Positions 42,763-52,696 of a stretch of DNA of 64,000 nucleotides are shown here, one piece after another (positions within the stretch are counted from its first letter, which is position 1; each line of letters begins with the position of its first letter). This DNA is from an uncultured Pelagibacteraceae bacterium (GTDB lineage Bacteria; Pseudomonadota; Alphaproteobacteria; Pelagibacterales; Pelagibacteraceae), in the NCBI GenBank assembly GCA_902524345.1, contig CABZCX010000002.1:1-64000 (forward strand), in the 5' to 3' direction. The translations under genes and the position numbers were made by a program. The notes under the pieces were generated by a model. That model searched no databases, was not told where the DNA came from, and saw nothing but the letters and a program-made list of their open reading frames with translations.

Positions 42763-44670
42763 ATGAATTTCAAAAATATTGCAATGTGGGCTGTCATAGT
42801 TTTTTTGACTATAGGTCTCTACAACATGTTCAAAAATCCTCAAGCAAACATTCGAGGCAATAATAAAGTAATATTTTCGGAATTTTTGACAGCCGTTGAT
42901 AATGGAGAAGTTGTAAAAGTAGAAATCCAAGGCAATAATATAAAAGGAACTTATTCGAACGGTAATAATTTCACTACATATTCACCCAACGACCCAAACT
43001 TAATAGAGAAGCTTTCGGAAAAAGGTGTCAGTATTTCTGCAGCCCCTATTGAAGAAAAAATGCCATCACTGTTTGGAGTGTTACTTTCTTGGTTTCCAAT
43101 GTTGTTATTAATTGCAGTATGGATTTTCTTTATGAGACAAATGCAAGGTGGCAAAGGTGGAGCCATGGGTTTTGGTAGATCAAAAGCAAAAATGATGAAT
43201 GAGCTCAAGGGGAAAGTTACCTTTAATGATGTTGCTGGGGTAGAGGAAGCTAAAGAAGAAGTTGAGGAAATTGTAGAATTTTTAAAAGACCCAAAAAAAT
43301 TCAGCAGACTTGGTGGAAAAATTCCTAGAGGAGCTTTGTTAGTGGGTCCTCCTGGGACAGGAAAAACTTTACTTGCAAGAGCTATTGCAGGGGAAGCTGG
43401 AGTACCATTTTTCACAATATCTGGTTCAGATTTTGTAGAAATGTTTGTAGGAGTTGGAGCATCAAGAGTCAGAGATATGTTTGATCAAGGTAAAAAAAAT
43501 TCTCCGTGTATAATCTTTATTGACGAAATCGATGCCGTTGGTAGAAGTCGTGGAGCAGGTTTAGGTGGGGGAAATGATGAACGAGAGCAAACGCTTAATC
43601 AGCTTTTAGTTGAGATGGATGGTTTTGATACAAACGAAGGGGTAATTATAATCGCTGCAACCAATAGACCTGATGTTTTAGACCCTGCTTTGCTAAGACC
43701 AGGAAGATTTGATAGACAAGTGGTCGTATCTAATCCTGATATTATAGGTAGAGAAAAAATATTAAAAGTACATGTTAAAAAAATTAAAATGGCTCCAGAT
43801 GTAAATTTAAGAACTATTGCAAGAGGTACTCCAGGTTTTTCAGGAGCAGACTTAGCAAATCTTGTTAATGAGGCAGCATTGTTGGCAGCAAGAAAAAATA
43901 AGAGAATTGTTACTTTAATGGAATTTGAGGAAGCTAAAGATAAAGTAATGATGGGAGCTGAGAGAAGATCAATGGTCATGACTGAGGATGAAAAAAAACT
44001 TACGGCTTACCATGAGGGTGGACATGCATTGGTTTCATTTAATATGCCTAGTTACGATCCAATTCACAAAGCAACAATAATCCCTAGAGGAAGAGCCTTA
44101 GGTATGGTAATGAATTTACCAGAGAGAGATAAGCATGGTTATTCTATAAAATATCTTAAAGCTAGGTTGGCAGTCTGCTTTGGCGGCAGAGTTGCAGAAG
44201 AACTTATTTTTGGTAAAGATGATATTACCACAGGCGCTGGTGGAGGGACAGGATCTGATATAAATCAAGCAACTCAACTTGCAAGAGCCATGGTAACTAA
44301 GTATGGTATGAGTGAGGAAATGGGGCCTGTTGAATATGGCGAAAATCAAGAGGAGGTGTTTTTAGGCAGATCAGTAACACAGACACAATCTGTGTCCGAA
44401 GCAGTTGCGCAAAAAATTGACAAAGAAATAAGAAAGCTTGTCGACGAGGGTTATAATCAGGCAAAAAAAATATTAACAGAAAAAATAGATGATCTACATA
44501 AAATTGCCAAAGCTTTGATTACATATGAAACTTTGACTGGTGAAGAAATTGAAAACATCATCAACAAAAATATATATCCAAAAGATAAATTGTCTGAAAA
44601 ATCAGACGAAAAAGATGATAAAAGTTCTGCTCTAGGAGCAATGGGTTTAAAACCAAAAATTGTTCATTAA
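42763..44670 (+). CDS. ftsH: ATP-dependent zinc metalloprotease FtsH
   Basis: This 635-residue protein has two N-terminal membrane helices (about 5-20 and 103-124) around a small periplasmic domain, and then an AAA+ module. The Walker A motif GPPGTGKT lies near 195-202, Walker B is [11 protein letters not shown], and the second region of homology is [20 protein letters not shown]. The zinc protease site is HEGGH at 417-421, with the third ligand Asp in the later [11 protein letters not shown]. It degrades membrane and cytoplasmic proteins and, in proteobacteria, sigma-32. rpoH is 4.5 kb away in this window. No shortened motifs are seen. Confidence 0.97.
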   Translation: MNFKNIAMWAVIVFLTIGLYNMFKNPQANIRGNNKVIFSEFLTAVDNGEVVKVEIQGNNIKGTYSNGNNFTTYSPNDPNLIEKLSEKGVSISAAPIEEKMPSLFGVLLSWFPMLLLIAVWIFFMRQMQGGKGGAMGFGRSKAKMMNELKGKVTFNDVAGVEEAKEEVEEIVEFLKDPKKFSRLGGKIPRGALLVGPPGTGKTLLARAIAGEAGVPFFTISGSDFVEMFVGVGASRVRDMFDQGKKNSPCIIFIDEIDAVGRSRGAGLGGGNDEREQTLNQLLVEMDGFDTNEGVIIIAATNRPDVLDPALLRPGRFDRQVVVSNPDIIGREKILKVHVKKIKMAPDVNLRTIARGTPGFSGADLANLVNEAALLAARKNKRIVTLMEFEEAKDKVMMGAERRSMVMTEDEKKLTAYHEGGHALVSFNMPSYDPIHKATIIPRGRALGMVMNLPERDKHGYSIKYLKARLAVCFGGRVAEELIFGKDDITTGAGGGTGSDINQATQLARAMVTKYGMSEEMGPVEYGENQEEVFLGRSVTQTQSVSEAVAQKIDKEIRKLVDEGYNQAKKILTEKIDDLHKIAKALITYETLTGEEIENIINKNIYPKDKLSEKSDEKDDKSSALGAMGLKPKIVH

Positions 44671-44676
44671 ATAATA

Positions 44677-45729
44677 ATGAAAAGATATTACACAAGAGCG
44701 TGTAATTTCTACTATGGTCATCTCTCAAAAGAATTGGTAAAAAAGAAAAAAACCATACCTATACATCAGATTAAAGAAATATCTTTTGATAATATAGAAA
44801 TTATAACTAGAAAGTCTAAAAAAAGAATTTCGATAGATAGAATTAAATATTTACCTAAAAATTTGAGACATAAAATAAACTTAGATTTAAAAAGAATTAA
44901 TTCAAAAAAAAAAAACTTTTCTAACTTTAATTTTAAAAAAATTCCAAATATATTAGGAGTATTAAATCTAACTCCCGACAGTTTTTCAGATGGTGGAAAG
45001 TTTAATACAAAAAAAAAGGGAATAAATCATGCCATGGACCTCTATAAGAAAGGGGCTGACCTAATTGATGTTGGTGGTGAGTCGACTAGGCCAGGATCTA
45101 AATCAATTACTGAAAAAACTGAGTGGATTAGAATTAGTAAGATTTTAAAATTAATTGTAAAAAAATTACCAGTTTCTTTAGACACAAGAAAATCTAAAAT
45201 CATGGAAAAGGGCATTACATTAGGGGTTAAGCTAATAAATGATGTGTCTGGACTTGAATATGACTCTAAAACTTTGACAGTTCTTAAAAAAAATAAAATT
45301 CCTTTTGTAATACAGCATTCAAAGGGGACACCAGAGAACATGCAAAAAAATCCTAATTATAAAAATGAATTATTGGATATTTATGATTATTTTGAAAAAA
45401 AAATTAAGTTAATTAGATCTAAAGGTATAAAACATAATAATATAATTTTAGATCCAGGTATTGGATTTGGAAAAAATTTGAAACATAATATGAATCTGTT
45501 CAAAAGAATTTCTATTTTTCATTCTCTTGGTTTTCCTATACTTGTTGGGAATTCTAGAAAAAGATTTATCAAGGACGTTTCTAAAGAGAATGACAGTAAA
45601 ACTAGAATTGGTGGTACGATGGCATCTTCAATATTTTTAATAATGCAAGGTATACAGATATTAAGAATTCATGATGTGAATGAAGTAATGCAAGGAATTA
45701 AAGTTTTTAGAGAGCTAATTAAAAATTAA
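44677..45729 (+). CDS. folP: Dihydropteroate synthase with N-terminal extension
   Basis: This 350-residue protein is longer than E. coli FolP (282). Residues 1 to about 85 form an extension, and the DHPS barrel then starts with IPNILGVLNLTPDSFSDGG near 89-107. It continues with DVGGESTRPGS, a QHSKGTPENM pterin loop and DPGIGFGKN. It joins pABA with dihydropterin diphosphate. Many alphaproteobacterial FolP proteins carry a similar extension, so the start may be right. It follows ftsH by 6 bases and overlaps glmM by one base, the usual order in this class. Confidence 0.92.
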   Translation: MKRYYTRACNFYYGHLSKELVKKKKTIPIHQIKEISFDNIEIITRKSKKRISIDRIKYLPKNLRHKINLDLKRINSKKKNFSNFNFKKIPNILGVLNLTPDSFSDGGKFNTKKKGINHAMDLYKKGADLIDVGGESTRPGSKSITEKTEWIRISKILKLIVKKLPVSLDTRKSKIMEKGITLGVKLINDVSGLEYDSKTLTVLKKNKIPFVIQHSKGTPENMQKNPNYKNELLDIYDYFEKKIKLIRSKGIKHNNIILDPGIGFGKNLKHNMNLFKRISIFHSLGFPILVGNSRKRFIKDVSKENDSKTRIGGTMASSIFLIMQGIQILRIHDVNEVMQGIKVFRELIKN

Positions 45730-47060
45730 TGACAAAAAAATACTTTGGAACTGATGGAATTAGAGGAGCTATAAATAGCAAACATATTAATGGAGATATG
45801 TTTTTTAAATTTGGGCTTGCAAGTGGAACTTATTTCAAATCCCAAAAAAAAAAGAAACAAATTGCAATAATAGCTAAAGATACTAGATTATCTGGTTACA
45901 CTCTAGAACCCGCTCTTGTTTCTGGCTTAGCATCTGCTGGTATGAATGTTTATACTCTTGGGCCTTTACCGACTAATGGGCTAGCAATGCTTACAAAAGA
46001 GATGAAGGCTAATATGGGTATAATGATTACAGCTTCACACAATCCTCACTACGACAATGGTTTAAAATTATTTGGTCCTGATGGAATGAAATTATCGGAT
46101 AAAATCGAAAAAAAAATTGAAAATCTTATAGACAAAAAAATTTCAAAACACCTATCTCAACCTAAAATGTTAGGACGAGTTAAAAGATTGGAAACTGGAA
46201 CAAAAAAATACATTAAAATATTACAAAAAAATTTTCCAAAAGAGTTTAATCTAAGAGGATTAAAAATTGTTATAGATTGTGCTAATGGTGCCGGTTATAA
46301 AGCTGGGCCTGAATTATTAAAATCACTTGGAGCTAAAGTCATACCGATAGGTGTTAATCCAAATGGTTTAAATATAAACCAAAACTGTGGTTCAACTTTT
46401 CCAAAAAAAATTAGATCAGCTGTTAAAAAATATAAAGCTCACATCGGCATATCTTTAGATGGAGATGCTGATAGAATTATAATGTGTGATGAGAAAAGTA
46501 ATATTATAGATGGAGATCAAATTATTGCTGCCTTAGCAACGAGGTGGAAAAATAAAAAAATGTTAAAAGGCGGTGTAATTGGAACTTTAATGTCAAACTA
46601 CGGCTTAGAAAAATATTTTAAATCAAAGGGAATAAAATTTATTAGGGCTAACGTTGGTGATAGATATGTTAAAGAAAAAATGCAAAAATATAGATACAAT
46701 CTTGGTGGTGAGCAATCAGGTCATATTATTTTAGGCAAATTTGCAACAACTGGTGATGGTCTGCTTGTGGCTTTGGAGGCTCTTTTTGCTTTAAGGAAGG
46801 GAAAAAAAGCAAGTGAATTTTTTGATAAATTTAAAAAAATACCCCAGCTTTTAGTAAATATCGATGTTAAAGATAAAAATATTATTAATAAACCCGAGAT
46901 AAGAAAAATTATAAGAAGTGTAGAAAAATTGATTAAGGATAAAGGAAGAATTTTGGTAAGAAAATCAGGCACTGAGTCTAAAATAAGAATTATGGGGGAA
47001 AGTGAAAATAAAATACTTTTATCTGAATGTGTTAAAATTATATCTAAAAAAATAAAATAA
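45729..47060 (+). CDS. glmM: Phosphoglucosamine mutase
   Basis: This 443-residue enzyme has FGTDGIRG at 6-13 and MITASHNPHYDNG near 99-111, with the phosphorylated serine S103. Its metal site is SLDGDADR, and the substrate site ends in RKSGTESKIR. It interconverts glucosamine-6-P and glucosamine-1-P, feeding UDP-GlcNAc to peptidoglycan, lipid A and the surface sugars made by the left-hand island. The ATG overlaps the folP stop by one base. The thiD TTG lies one base after its stop. Confidence 0.96.
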   Translation: MTKKYFGTDGIRGAINSKHINGDMFFKFGLASGTYFKSQKKKKQIAIIAKDTRLSGYTLEPALVSGLASAGMNVYTLGPLPTNGLAMLTKEMKANMGIMITASHNPHYDNGLKLFGPDGMKLSDKIEKKIENLIDKKISKHLSQPKMLGRVKRLETGTKKYIKILQKNFPKEFNLRGLKIVIDCANGAGYKAGPELLKSLGAKVIPIGVNPNGLNINQNCGSTFPKKIRSAVKKYKAHIGISLDGDADRIIMCDEKSNIIDGDQIIAALATRWKNKKMLKGGVIGTLMSNYGLEKYFKSKGIKFIRANVGDRYVKEKMQKYRYNLGGEQSGHIILGKFATTGDGLLVALEALFALRKGKKASEFFDKFKKIPQLLVNIDVKDKNIINKPEIRKIIRSVEKLIKDKGRILVRKSGTESKIRIMGESENKILLSECVKIISKKIK

Positions 47061-47061
47061 A

Positions 47062-47874
47062 TTGAAGCCGAACTCTAAAATTTTGATTATTGCAGGCTCA
47101 GATTCTTCAGGAGGAGCAGGTATCCAGGCTGATTTAAAAACTGTAACCTCTCTTGGATCTTATGCCATGACAGCTATAACTGCGGTAACAACACAAAACA
47201 CCACAGGTGTAAAATCAATCATTGGAATTGATCCAAAAGATATTTTCAATCAAATTATTTATACCTGCAACGATATAAGACCTGATGCGATTAAAATAGG
47301 TATGTTGCACTCTTCAGGAGTTATAAGATCGGTATTAAAGGCTTTAGATATAATCAAAATAAATAAAATTATTTTGGACCCAGTTATGGTTGCAAAGGGT
47401 GGGGCTAAATTGATAGATGATAAGGCGAGTCAATTATTAAAATTAAAGTTAATTAAAAAAGTATTACTAATAACTCCCAATATCCCAGAAGCAGAAATTT
47501 TGACTAAAACGAAAATTTTAAATAAAGAGGATATGATTTATGCTGCTAATAAACTTTTAGAATTGGGAGCCAAAAATGTACTAGTTAAAGGTGGACACCT
47601 TATAAACAAAAATGTTATTGATATTTTTATTAACAAAAGAGAAATTAAATTTTTTAACAATAAGCGATATAAGACAAAAAATACTCATGGCACAGGTTGT
47701 ACTCTATCTAGTGCTGTTACAACTTTTGTGTCGTGTGGAAAACCAGTAAAGAAATCTTGTGAGCTTGGTATTATGTATGTAAATTCAGCAATAAAATCAA
47801 ATCCTAAATATGGAAAAGGTCATGGCCCAATTAATCATCTCACTTCTCTTAAATTAAAAACGAAGTTTAAATAA
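47062..47874 (+). CDS. thiD: Hydroxymethylpyrimidine (phosphate) kinase
   Basis: This 270-residue ribokinase-fold protein begins with [18 protein letters not shown]. It has [15 protein letters not shown] near 35-49, an [10 protein letters not shown] anion-hole motif and a KGHGPINH tail. It phosphorylates HMP-P (and HMP) for thiamine synthesis. With thiE at 27592 it completes the last part of the pathway. SAR11 is known to depend on imported HMP, which fits the absence of thiC in view. The start is TTG at 47062, one base after glmM. It overlaps purA by one base. Confidence 0.95.
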   Translation: MKPNSKILIIAGSDSSGGAGIQADLKTVTSLGSYAMTAITAVTTQNTTGVKSIIGIDPKDIFNQIIYTCNDIRPDAIKIGMLHSSGVIRSVLKALDIIKINKIILDPVMVAKGGAKLIDDKASQLLKLKLIKKVLLITPNIPEAEILTKTKILNKEDMIYAANKLLELGAKNVLVKGGHLINKNVIDIFINKREIKFFNNKRYKTKNTHGTGCTLSSAVTTFVSCGKPVKKSCELGIMYVNSAIKSNPKYGKGHGPINHLTSLKLKTKFK

Positions 47875-49166
47875 TGAAAAATATTGTCGTTGTTGGATCT
47901 CAATGGGGTGATGAGGGTAAAGGAAAAATTGTTGATTGGCTATCTGAACAAGCAGATGTGGTAATAAGATTTCAAGGAGGTCATAATGCTGGACATACTC
48001 TTGTGATAGATGGTGTAATTTATAAGCTAAGATTACTACCGTCTGGGATAGTTAGAAAGGGTAAAATATCAATAATTGGAAATGGTGTTGTTGTAGATCC
48101 TTGGGCTTTATTAGAGGAAATTAAAGAGATAAAATCTAAAGGTGTAGAGGTTAACACAAATAATTTTATTATATCTGAGTCTGCAAATTTAATTTTGCCT
48201 TTTCATAGGGAAATGGATGAAATTAGAGAGGATGCAGCAGGTAAAAGTAAGATCGGAACCACTAGAAGAGGAATTGGACCTGCATATGAGGATAAAGTTG
48301 GTAGAAGATCAATAAGAGTTATGGATTTAAGGTCTGAAAAAAATTTAGATCAAAGACTTGAAGCAGTATTAATTCATCATAATGCAATAAGAAAAGGTCT
48401 TGGAAAAAAAATTTTTGAAAAAGATCGGTTGAAGTCTGATTTACTTAAAATTGCACCTAGAATATTAGAATTTTCACAACCAGTATGGCTTAAAATTGAT
48501 GAATTCAAAAAACAAAAAAAGAAAATTTTATTTGAGGGTGCTCAAGGTGTCTTGCTCGATGTTGACCATGGAACATATCCTTTTGTAACATCTTCAAATA
48601 CAGTTGCATCTAGTGCTGCCACAGGAACAGGTTGTGGAATTAATTCAATAAATTATGTTCTTGGAATTACAAAAGCTTATACAACAAGAGTTGGAGAGGG
48701 TCCGTTTCCAACGGAACTAACAGACAGCACTGGTGAATTACTAGGTACGCGGGGGAAAGAATTTGGAACTGTTACAAGCAGAAAAAGAAGATGTGGATGG
48801 TTTGATGGTGTTTTAGTTAGACAAACAATTAAAGTTTCAGGTATTAATTCTATTGCTTTAACAAAATTGGATGTCTTAGACGAGTTAAATGAAATTAAAA
48901 TGTGTGTCGCTTACGAACTTAACGGTAAAAAATTAGACTATTTGCCTGCTGCTGTAGAGGATCAAATCAAAATAAAACCTATATATAAAATTTTTCAAGG
49001 TTGGAAAGTTTCCACAAGTGGTATCAAAGATATGGATTCATTACCTGAAAATGCTAAGAAATATATCTTTGCAGTAGAGGATTTTATTGGCGCAAAAGTA
49101 TCTAGTATTTCAACGAGTCCAGAGAGGGATGATACTATTTTAATTGAAAATCCTTTTGATGTTTAA
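47874..49166 (+). CDS. purA: Adenylosuccinate synthetase
   Basis: This 430-residue enzyme has [19 protein letters not shown] at the start, with the GTP loop, then [11 protein letters not shown] and [16 protein letters not shown] in the IMP-binding region. The [10 protein letters not shown] end binds GTP. It converts IMP and aspartate to adenylosuccinate. It overlaps thiD by one base. Its stop codon is overlapped by the rpoH stop from the other strand (TTAA, 49163-49166). No terminator is visible between the two convergent genes. Confidence 0.97.
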   Translation: MKNIVVVGSQWGDEGKGKIVDWLSEQADVVIRFQGGHNAGHTLVIDGVIYKLRLLPSGIVRKGKISIIGNGVVVDPWALLEEIKEIKSKGVEVNTNNFIISESANLILPFHREMDEIREDAAGKSKIGTTRRGIGPAYEDKVGRRSIRVMDLRSEKNLDQRLEAVLIHHNAIRKGLGKKIFEKDRLKSDLLKIAPRILEFSQPVWLKIDEFKKQKKKILFEGAQGVLLDVDHGTYPFVTSSNTVASSAATGTGCGINSINYVLGITKAYTTRVGEGPFPTELTDSTGELLGTRGKEFGTVTSRKRRCGWFDGVLVRQTIKVSGINSIALTKLDVLDELNEIKMCVAYELNGKKLDYLPAAVEDQIKIKPIYKIFQGWKVSTSGIKDMDSLPENAKKYIFAVEDFIGAKVSSISTSPERDDTILIENPFDV

Positions 49167-50056
49167 TTTGCGGGTAATAGATTTTTTGACTTAGCTAAAA
49201 GCAGCATATGCTTTTGAAGTTTTTCAAACGCCTTATTTTCAATCTGTCTAACTCTTTCTCTACTAATTTTATATATCTTGCTTAAATCTTCTAGAGTAGT
49301 TGGATTATCAGTCAGTCTTCTAGAGTATAAAATTTCTCTTTCCCTATCATTAAGAACTTTGATTGAGTCTTTTAATAAATCTTTTCTCTGTTCCAACTCT
49401 TCATGATGAGCATATTTTAAATCCTGATCTAGTTCCTTGTCTTCTAACCAGTCCTGCCACTCATCACCGTCTTCACCTACTTGAGCATTTAAAGAAAACT
49501 CTTTACCTGAAAGCCGTCTATTCATTGAAACTACCTCTTCTTTACTAACATCAAGTTTATTAGCAATGTGGTCTACATGTTCATCTCTTAAATCACCCTC
49601 AGTTTCAGGCGAAATTTGATTTTTAATTTTTTTTAAATTAAAAAATAATTTTTTTTGCGCAGTAGTAGTTCCGATTTTAACAAGGCTCCATGATCTTAGA
49701 ATATATTCCTGTATCGAAGCTTTAATCCACCACATAGCATAAGTTGCCAATCTAAAACCTTTCTCTGGTTCAAATTTTTTAACAGCTTGCATTAACCCTA
49801 CATTGCCTTCTGAAATCATTTCATTAACTGGTAAACCGTATCCTTTATATCCCATTGCGATCTTTGCAACTAATCTTAAGTGACTTGTAACTAATTTCTC
49901 TGCAGCTTTAATATTTCCAGTGGTTCTCCAGTTTTTTGCAAGCATATACTCCTCTTCCGCGGCTAACATTGGAAATTTTTTGATTTGCTCTAAATATGCA
50001 GATAGCCCACCTTCATTAGAAAGGGTTGGCAGATTATTACTTATTGTTGCGCTCAT
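49163..50056 (-). CDS. rpoH: RNA polymerase heat-shock sigma factor RpoH (sigma-32)
   Basis: This 297-residue sigma factor has region 2 elements ([54 protein letters not shown]) and the RpoH-box region [14 protein letters not shown], which is specific to sigma-32. Region 4 ends with [19 protein letters not shown]. It directs transcription of heat-shock genes such as ftsH and chaperone genes. It is 41 bases downstream of rluD on the same strand, and its start follows an AT-rich gap. Its last codons overlap the end of purA on the other strand. Confidence 0.95.
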   Translation of the reverse strand: MSATISNNLPTLSNEGGLSAYLEQIKKFPMLAAEEEYMLAKNWRTTGNIKAAEKLVTSHLRLVAKIAMGYKGYGLPVNEMISEGNVGLMQAVKKFEPEKGFRLATYAMWWIKASIQEYILRSWSLVKIGTTTAQKKLFFNLKKIKNQISPETEGDLRDEHVDHIANKLDVSKEEVVSMNRRLSGKEFSLNAQVGEDGDEWQDWLEDKELDQDLKYAHHEELEQRKDLLKDSIKVLNDREREILYSRRLTDNPTTLEDLSKIYKISRERVRQIENKAFEKLQKHMLLLAKSKNLLPAN

Positions 50057-50097
50057 AGGAGTGTTTATTTAATTAATTATACCTAATTTTCAATAAT

Positions 50098-51078
50098 TTA
50101 TTCTTCAGTGTTTCTAAGCATTTTTAGGATATTATTAAGATCTTGTGGCAAAAGTGAGGAAAAAATCATCTCTTTCTTAGTTTGAGGATGTATAAATCCT
50201 AGAGTTTTTGCATGCAGAAATTGTCTATTTAATTTAGTAATTGAATTTTGGATATCTAAATCAATATTTTTTAACTTTTTATATTTTTTTTTATATTTAT
50301 CATCTCCAACTAGACTATTACCTTTATAATTCATATGAACTCTTATCTGATGTGTTCTTCCTGTTTCTAATTTACATTCAACTAAACTTAAGATTGGTGT
50401 TTTCTGATTTTCAAAAATTTCAAGTGTTTTATAATTTGTTATAGCTTTCTTACCTTTAGAACTACTAACTTCCATAAGTTGTCTATTTTTTGAACTACGA
50501 GTAATAAATGTTTCAATTCTTCCTGAGGAAGGTCTTAATTTTCCCCATATTAAAAGTTGGTACTCTCTTATAATTGTATGATCACTAAATTGTTTTGATA
50601 AATTTTCATGTGTTTCATTGTTTTTTGCAATTACAACTAAACCAGATGTGTTTTTATCAATTCTATGAACAATACCAGGCCTCAACTTGTCACCTATATT
50701 TGATAAAGAATCCTTATCATAATGCATCAATGCATTAACAATTGTCTTATCGTAATTTCCAGCCCCTGGATGCATGATTATTCCTGCAGGTTTATTAATT
50801 ACTAATAGATCATCATCTTCGTATATTATTTCTAATTTAAATTTGTAAGGTTTAAGGGATGCTATTTCAGGCTCTGGAATCTTAAGATTTATAGTATCAC
50901 CAATGGAGACTTTTTTTGATGGACTTTTAATTATTTCATTATTTAGTGTTAACTTTTCTTTTAAAATTAAATTTTTAATCCTAGTTCTACTAATTAATTC
51001 CTCTCTTTTGTTAATTAAAATATCAACTCTTAAATTCTTCTCATCCTCTTTGACTATAAAATTAATGTTTTTTTCCAT
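50098..51078 (-). CDS. rluD: RluD-family 23S rRNA pseudouridine synthase
   Basis: This 326-residue protein has an N-terminal S4 RNA-binding region (about 18-70) and the RluA-family domain. The catalytic Asp is D141 in PGIVHRIDKNTSGL. A KPAGIIMHPGAG motif is at 96-107 and the LETGRTHQIRVHM motif is in the C-terminal half. RluD converts uridines 1911, 1915 and 1917 of helix 69 to pseudouridine in E. coli. RluC or RluA paralogues share these motifs, so the target site is uncertain. It precedes rpoH on the same strand, and the tRNA-Arg gene starts divergently 23 bases upstream. Confidence 0.9.
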   Translation of the reverse strand: MEKNINFIVKEDEKNLRVDILINKREELISRTRIKNLILKEKLTLNNEIIKSPSKKVSIGDTINLKIPEPEIASLKPYKFKLEIIYEDDDLLVINKPAGIIMHPGAGNYDKTIVNALMHYDKDSLSNIGDKLRPGIVHRIDKNTSGLVVIAKNNETHENLSKQFSDHTIIREYQLLIWGKLRPSSGRIETFITRSSKNRQLMEVSSSKGKKAITNYKTLEIFENQKTPILSLVECKLETGRTHQIRVHMNYKGNSLVGDDKYKKKYKKLKNIDLDIQNSITKLNRQFLHAKTLGFIHPQTKKEMIFSSLLPQDLNNILKMLRNTEE

Positions 51079-51101
51079 AAAATATAATATTAATACTATA
51101 T

Positions 51102-51178
51102 GCGCTTGTAGCTCAACTGGATAGAGCGCCTGACTTCGGATCAGGAGGTTCTGGGTTCGACTCCTAGCAGGCGCACCA
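51102..51178 (+). tRNA. tRNA-Arg (TCG)
   Basis: This 77-nt cloverleaf has anticodon loop CTTCGGA with anticodon TCG, which reads CGN arginine codons. The acceptor GCGCTTG pairs with CAGGCGC (one U:G wobble). The T arm is TTCTGGGTTCGACTCC-type and CCA is encoded. It sits alone between rluD and the ABC permease. Confidence 0.95.
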
Positions 51179-51179
51179 A

Positions 51180-51971
51180 TTATTCACCCATATTAATTAA
51201 TGTTCCTTTAATTCGAGCTCTCAAAAAAGATAAATAAAATAGAATTATTCCGATGATTAAATAGATCAGGTTTAATAAATATGCTTGTTTTAAATTTGTA
51301 TAATCAATTGAACCATTTAAAAGTATGTTTCTGGTCTCATCGAAAATATAAACAAGTGGCAAACCTTTTGCTATCAATTGAAATAATTCTGGTAAAATTT
51401 CTATTGGATAATATATGCATCCTAAAGGAGCTAGCAAAAATAGGGATGACCATGCAATATTTTCAAAAGATGGACCAAATCTAATTAGTCCTGAACTCAC
51501 AAACAACCCAAGTGTTATTCCAAAAAGATATAAACTAAGGAATAGGAATAAAAGTGGTAATCCTAATTTTAAAATTGATATACCAAATAAAGGAGAGGTT
51601 AGCATTATCGCAGGAACCAATCCTATCAAAGTCCTTATTAAAGCCGTAAAAATTAATGAAATAATAATTTCTTTAAGTTTAAGAGGTGCTATAAACAAAT
51701 TTGTGAAATTTCTACTCCAGATTTCTTCTAAAAAAAGCATGTTAAAACTAATACTTGATCTAAAAAGAATATCGTAAAGTATTGCGCAAGTTAAAATTAC
51801 TCCCAAAGTATTGCTATAGTAGTCACTATGTATTGAGAAGAACTTTGAGATAAAACCCCACAAAATTATTTGAATTGTTGGCCAATAAATTAAATCCAAA
51901 ATTCTTGGTAAAGAACTTTTAATTAAATAAAAGTGTCTTAGGAAAAGACCATACATTTTATTTAAATTCAT
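51180..51971 (-). CDS. ABC-2-type transporter permease
   Basis: This 263-residue protein has six membrane helices in the ABC-2 arrangement, with a re-entrant region near 175-200 (LAPLGCIYYPIEILPELFQ). This is similar to the YP(I)E(I)LP pattern seen in drug or polysaccharide exporters of the NodJ/CcmB-like class. It partners the ATPase encoded upstream, which it overlaps by 4 bases. The substrate is unknown, and antibiotic, lipid or polysaccharide export are all possible. It ends one base after the tRNA-Arg CCA on the other strand, so any read-through terminates near the tRNA. Confidence 0.82.
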   Translation of the reverse strand: MNLNKMYGLFLRHFYLIKSSLPRILDLIYWPTIQIILWGFISKFFSIHSDYYSNTLGVILTCAILYDILFRSSISFNMLFLEEIWSRNFTNLFIAPLKLKEIIISLIFTALIRTLIGLVPAIMLTSPLFGISILKLGLPLLFLFLSLYLFGITLGLFVSSGLIRFGPSFENIAWSSLFLLAPLGCIYYPIEILPELFQLIAKGLPLVYIFDETRNILLNGSIDYTNLKQAYLLNLIYLIIGIILFYLSFLRARIKGTLINMGE

Positions 51972-52696
51972 ACTTTTTCCCTTGTTAGTTTTAAAAAAAC
52001 TTCTTCCATATTTTTTCTTCCATGTTTTTTAATTAACTCCTCTGGTCTACCCTCATCAATAATTGACCCTTTATTCATCATTAAAACTGAAGAACATAGT
52101 CTCTCTACTTCTGCCATATTGTGAGATGCTAATAGAATTGATGTTTTATTTCCCTGTTGATATTCCTCTAAAAAACTTCTAACAAAATCACCTGTTTCAG
52201 GATCAAGTGATGCCGTAGGTTCATCAAGAAGTAAAACTTTTGGATTATTAATTATTGATTTTGCAAGACTAACCCTATTTTTTTGACCAGATGACAACTC
52301 CCCAGTTAATTTATCTATAAATTCGTAGAGTCTTAATTTTTCACACAGATATTCAATTCTTTCCTTATGTTTGTTCACATCATAAAGCCTCCCATAAACT
52401 TCTAAATTTTGTCTAACTGTCAATTTTTTTGGCAACTCTATATAAGGTGATATAAAATTTAATTGATTTAATAAATCTACACGTTGATTTTCAATTTCGA
52501 CTCCATTTATTAAAACTTTTCCTTTTGATGGTTTTAATAAACCTAAAATCATACCGATTGTAGTAGTTTTTCCACAACCATTAGGACCAAGTATACCAAT
52601 AATTTCATTTTGATTTACTTTAAAAGAAACTTCTTTTACTGCTTCTTTTGTATTATAAGTTTTTGATAATCCTATTACTTCAAGTGGTTTTTTCAT
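51968..52696 (-). CDS. ABC transporter ATP-binding protein
   Basis: This 242-residue ATPase has Walker A GPNGCGKT at 37-44, a Q-loop near residue 83 (FISPYIELPKKL, unusually with Ser in place of Gln), and the signature LSSGQKNR at 134-141 (LSGGQ variant). Walker B is VLLLDEPTASLDP with D158 and E159, and a switch His lies in LASHNMAEV. It is the nucleotide-binding subunit for the permease that follows. The LSSGQ form and DrrA/NodI-like size suggest an exporter. It overlaps tsaC by 17 bases. The substrate is unknown. Confidence 0.88.
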   Translation of the reverse strand: MKKPLEVIGLSKTYNTKEAVKEVSFKVNQNEIIGILGPNGCGKTTTIGMILGLLKPSKGKVLINGVEIENQRVDLLNQLNFISPYIELPKKLTVRQNLEVYGRLYDVNKHKERIEYLCEKLRLYEFIDKLTGELSSGQKNRVSLAKSIINNPKVLLLDEPTASLDPETGDFVRSFLEEYQQGNKTSILLASHNMAEVERLCSSVLMMNKGSIIDEGRPEELIKKHGRKNMEEVFLKLTREKV

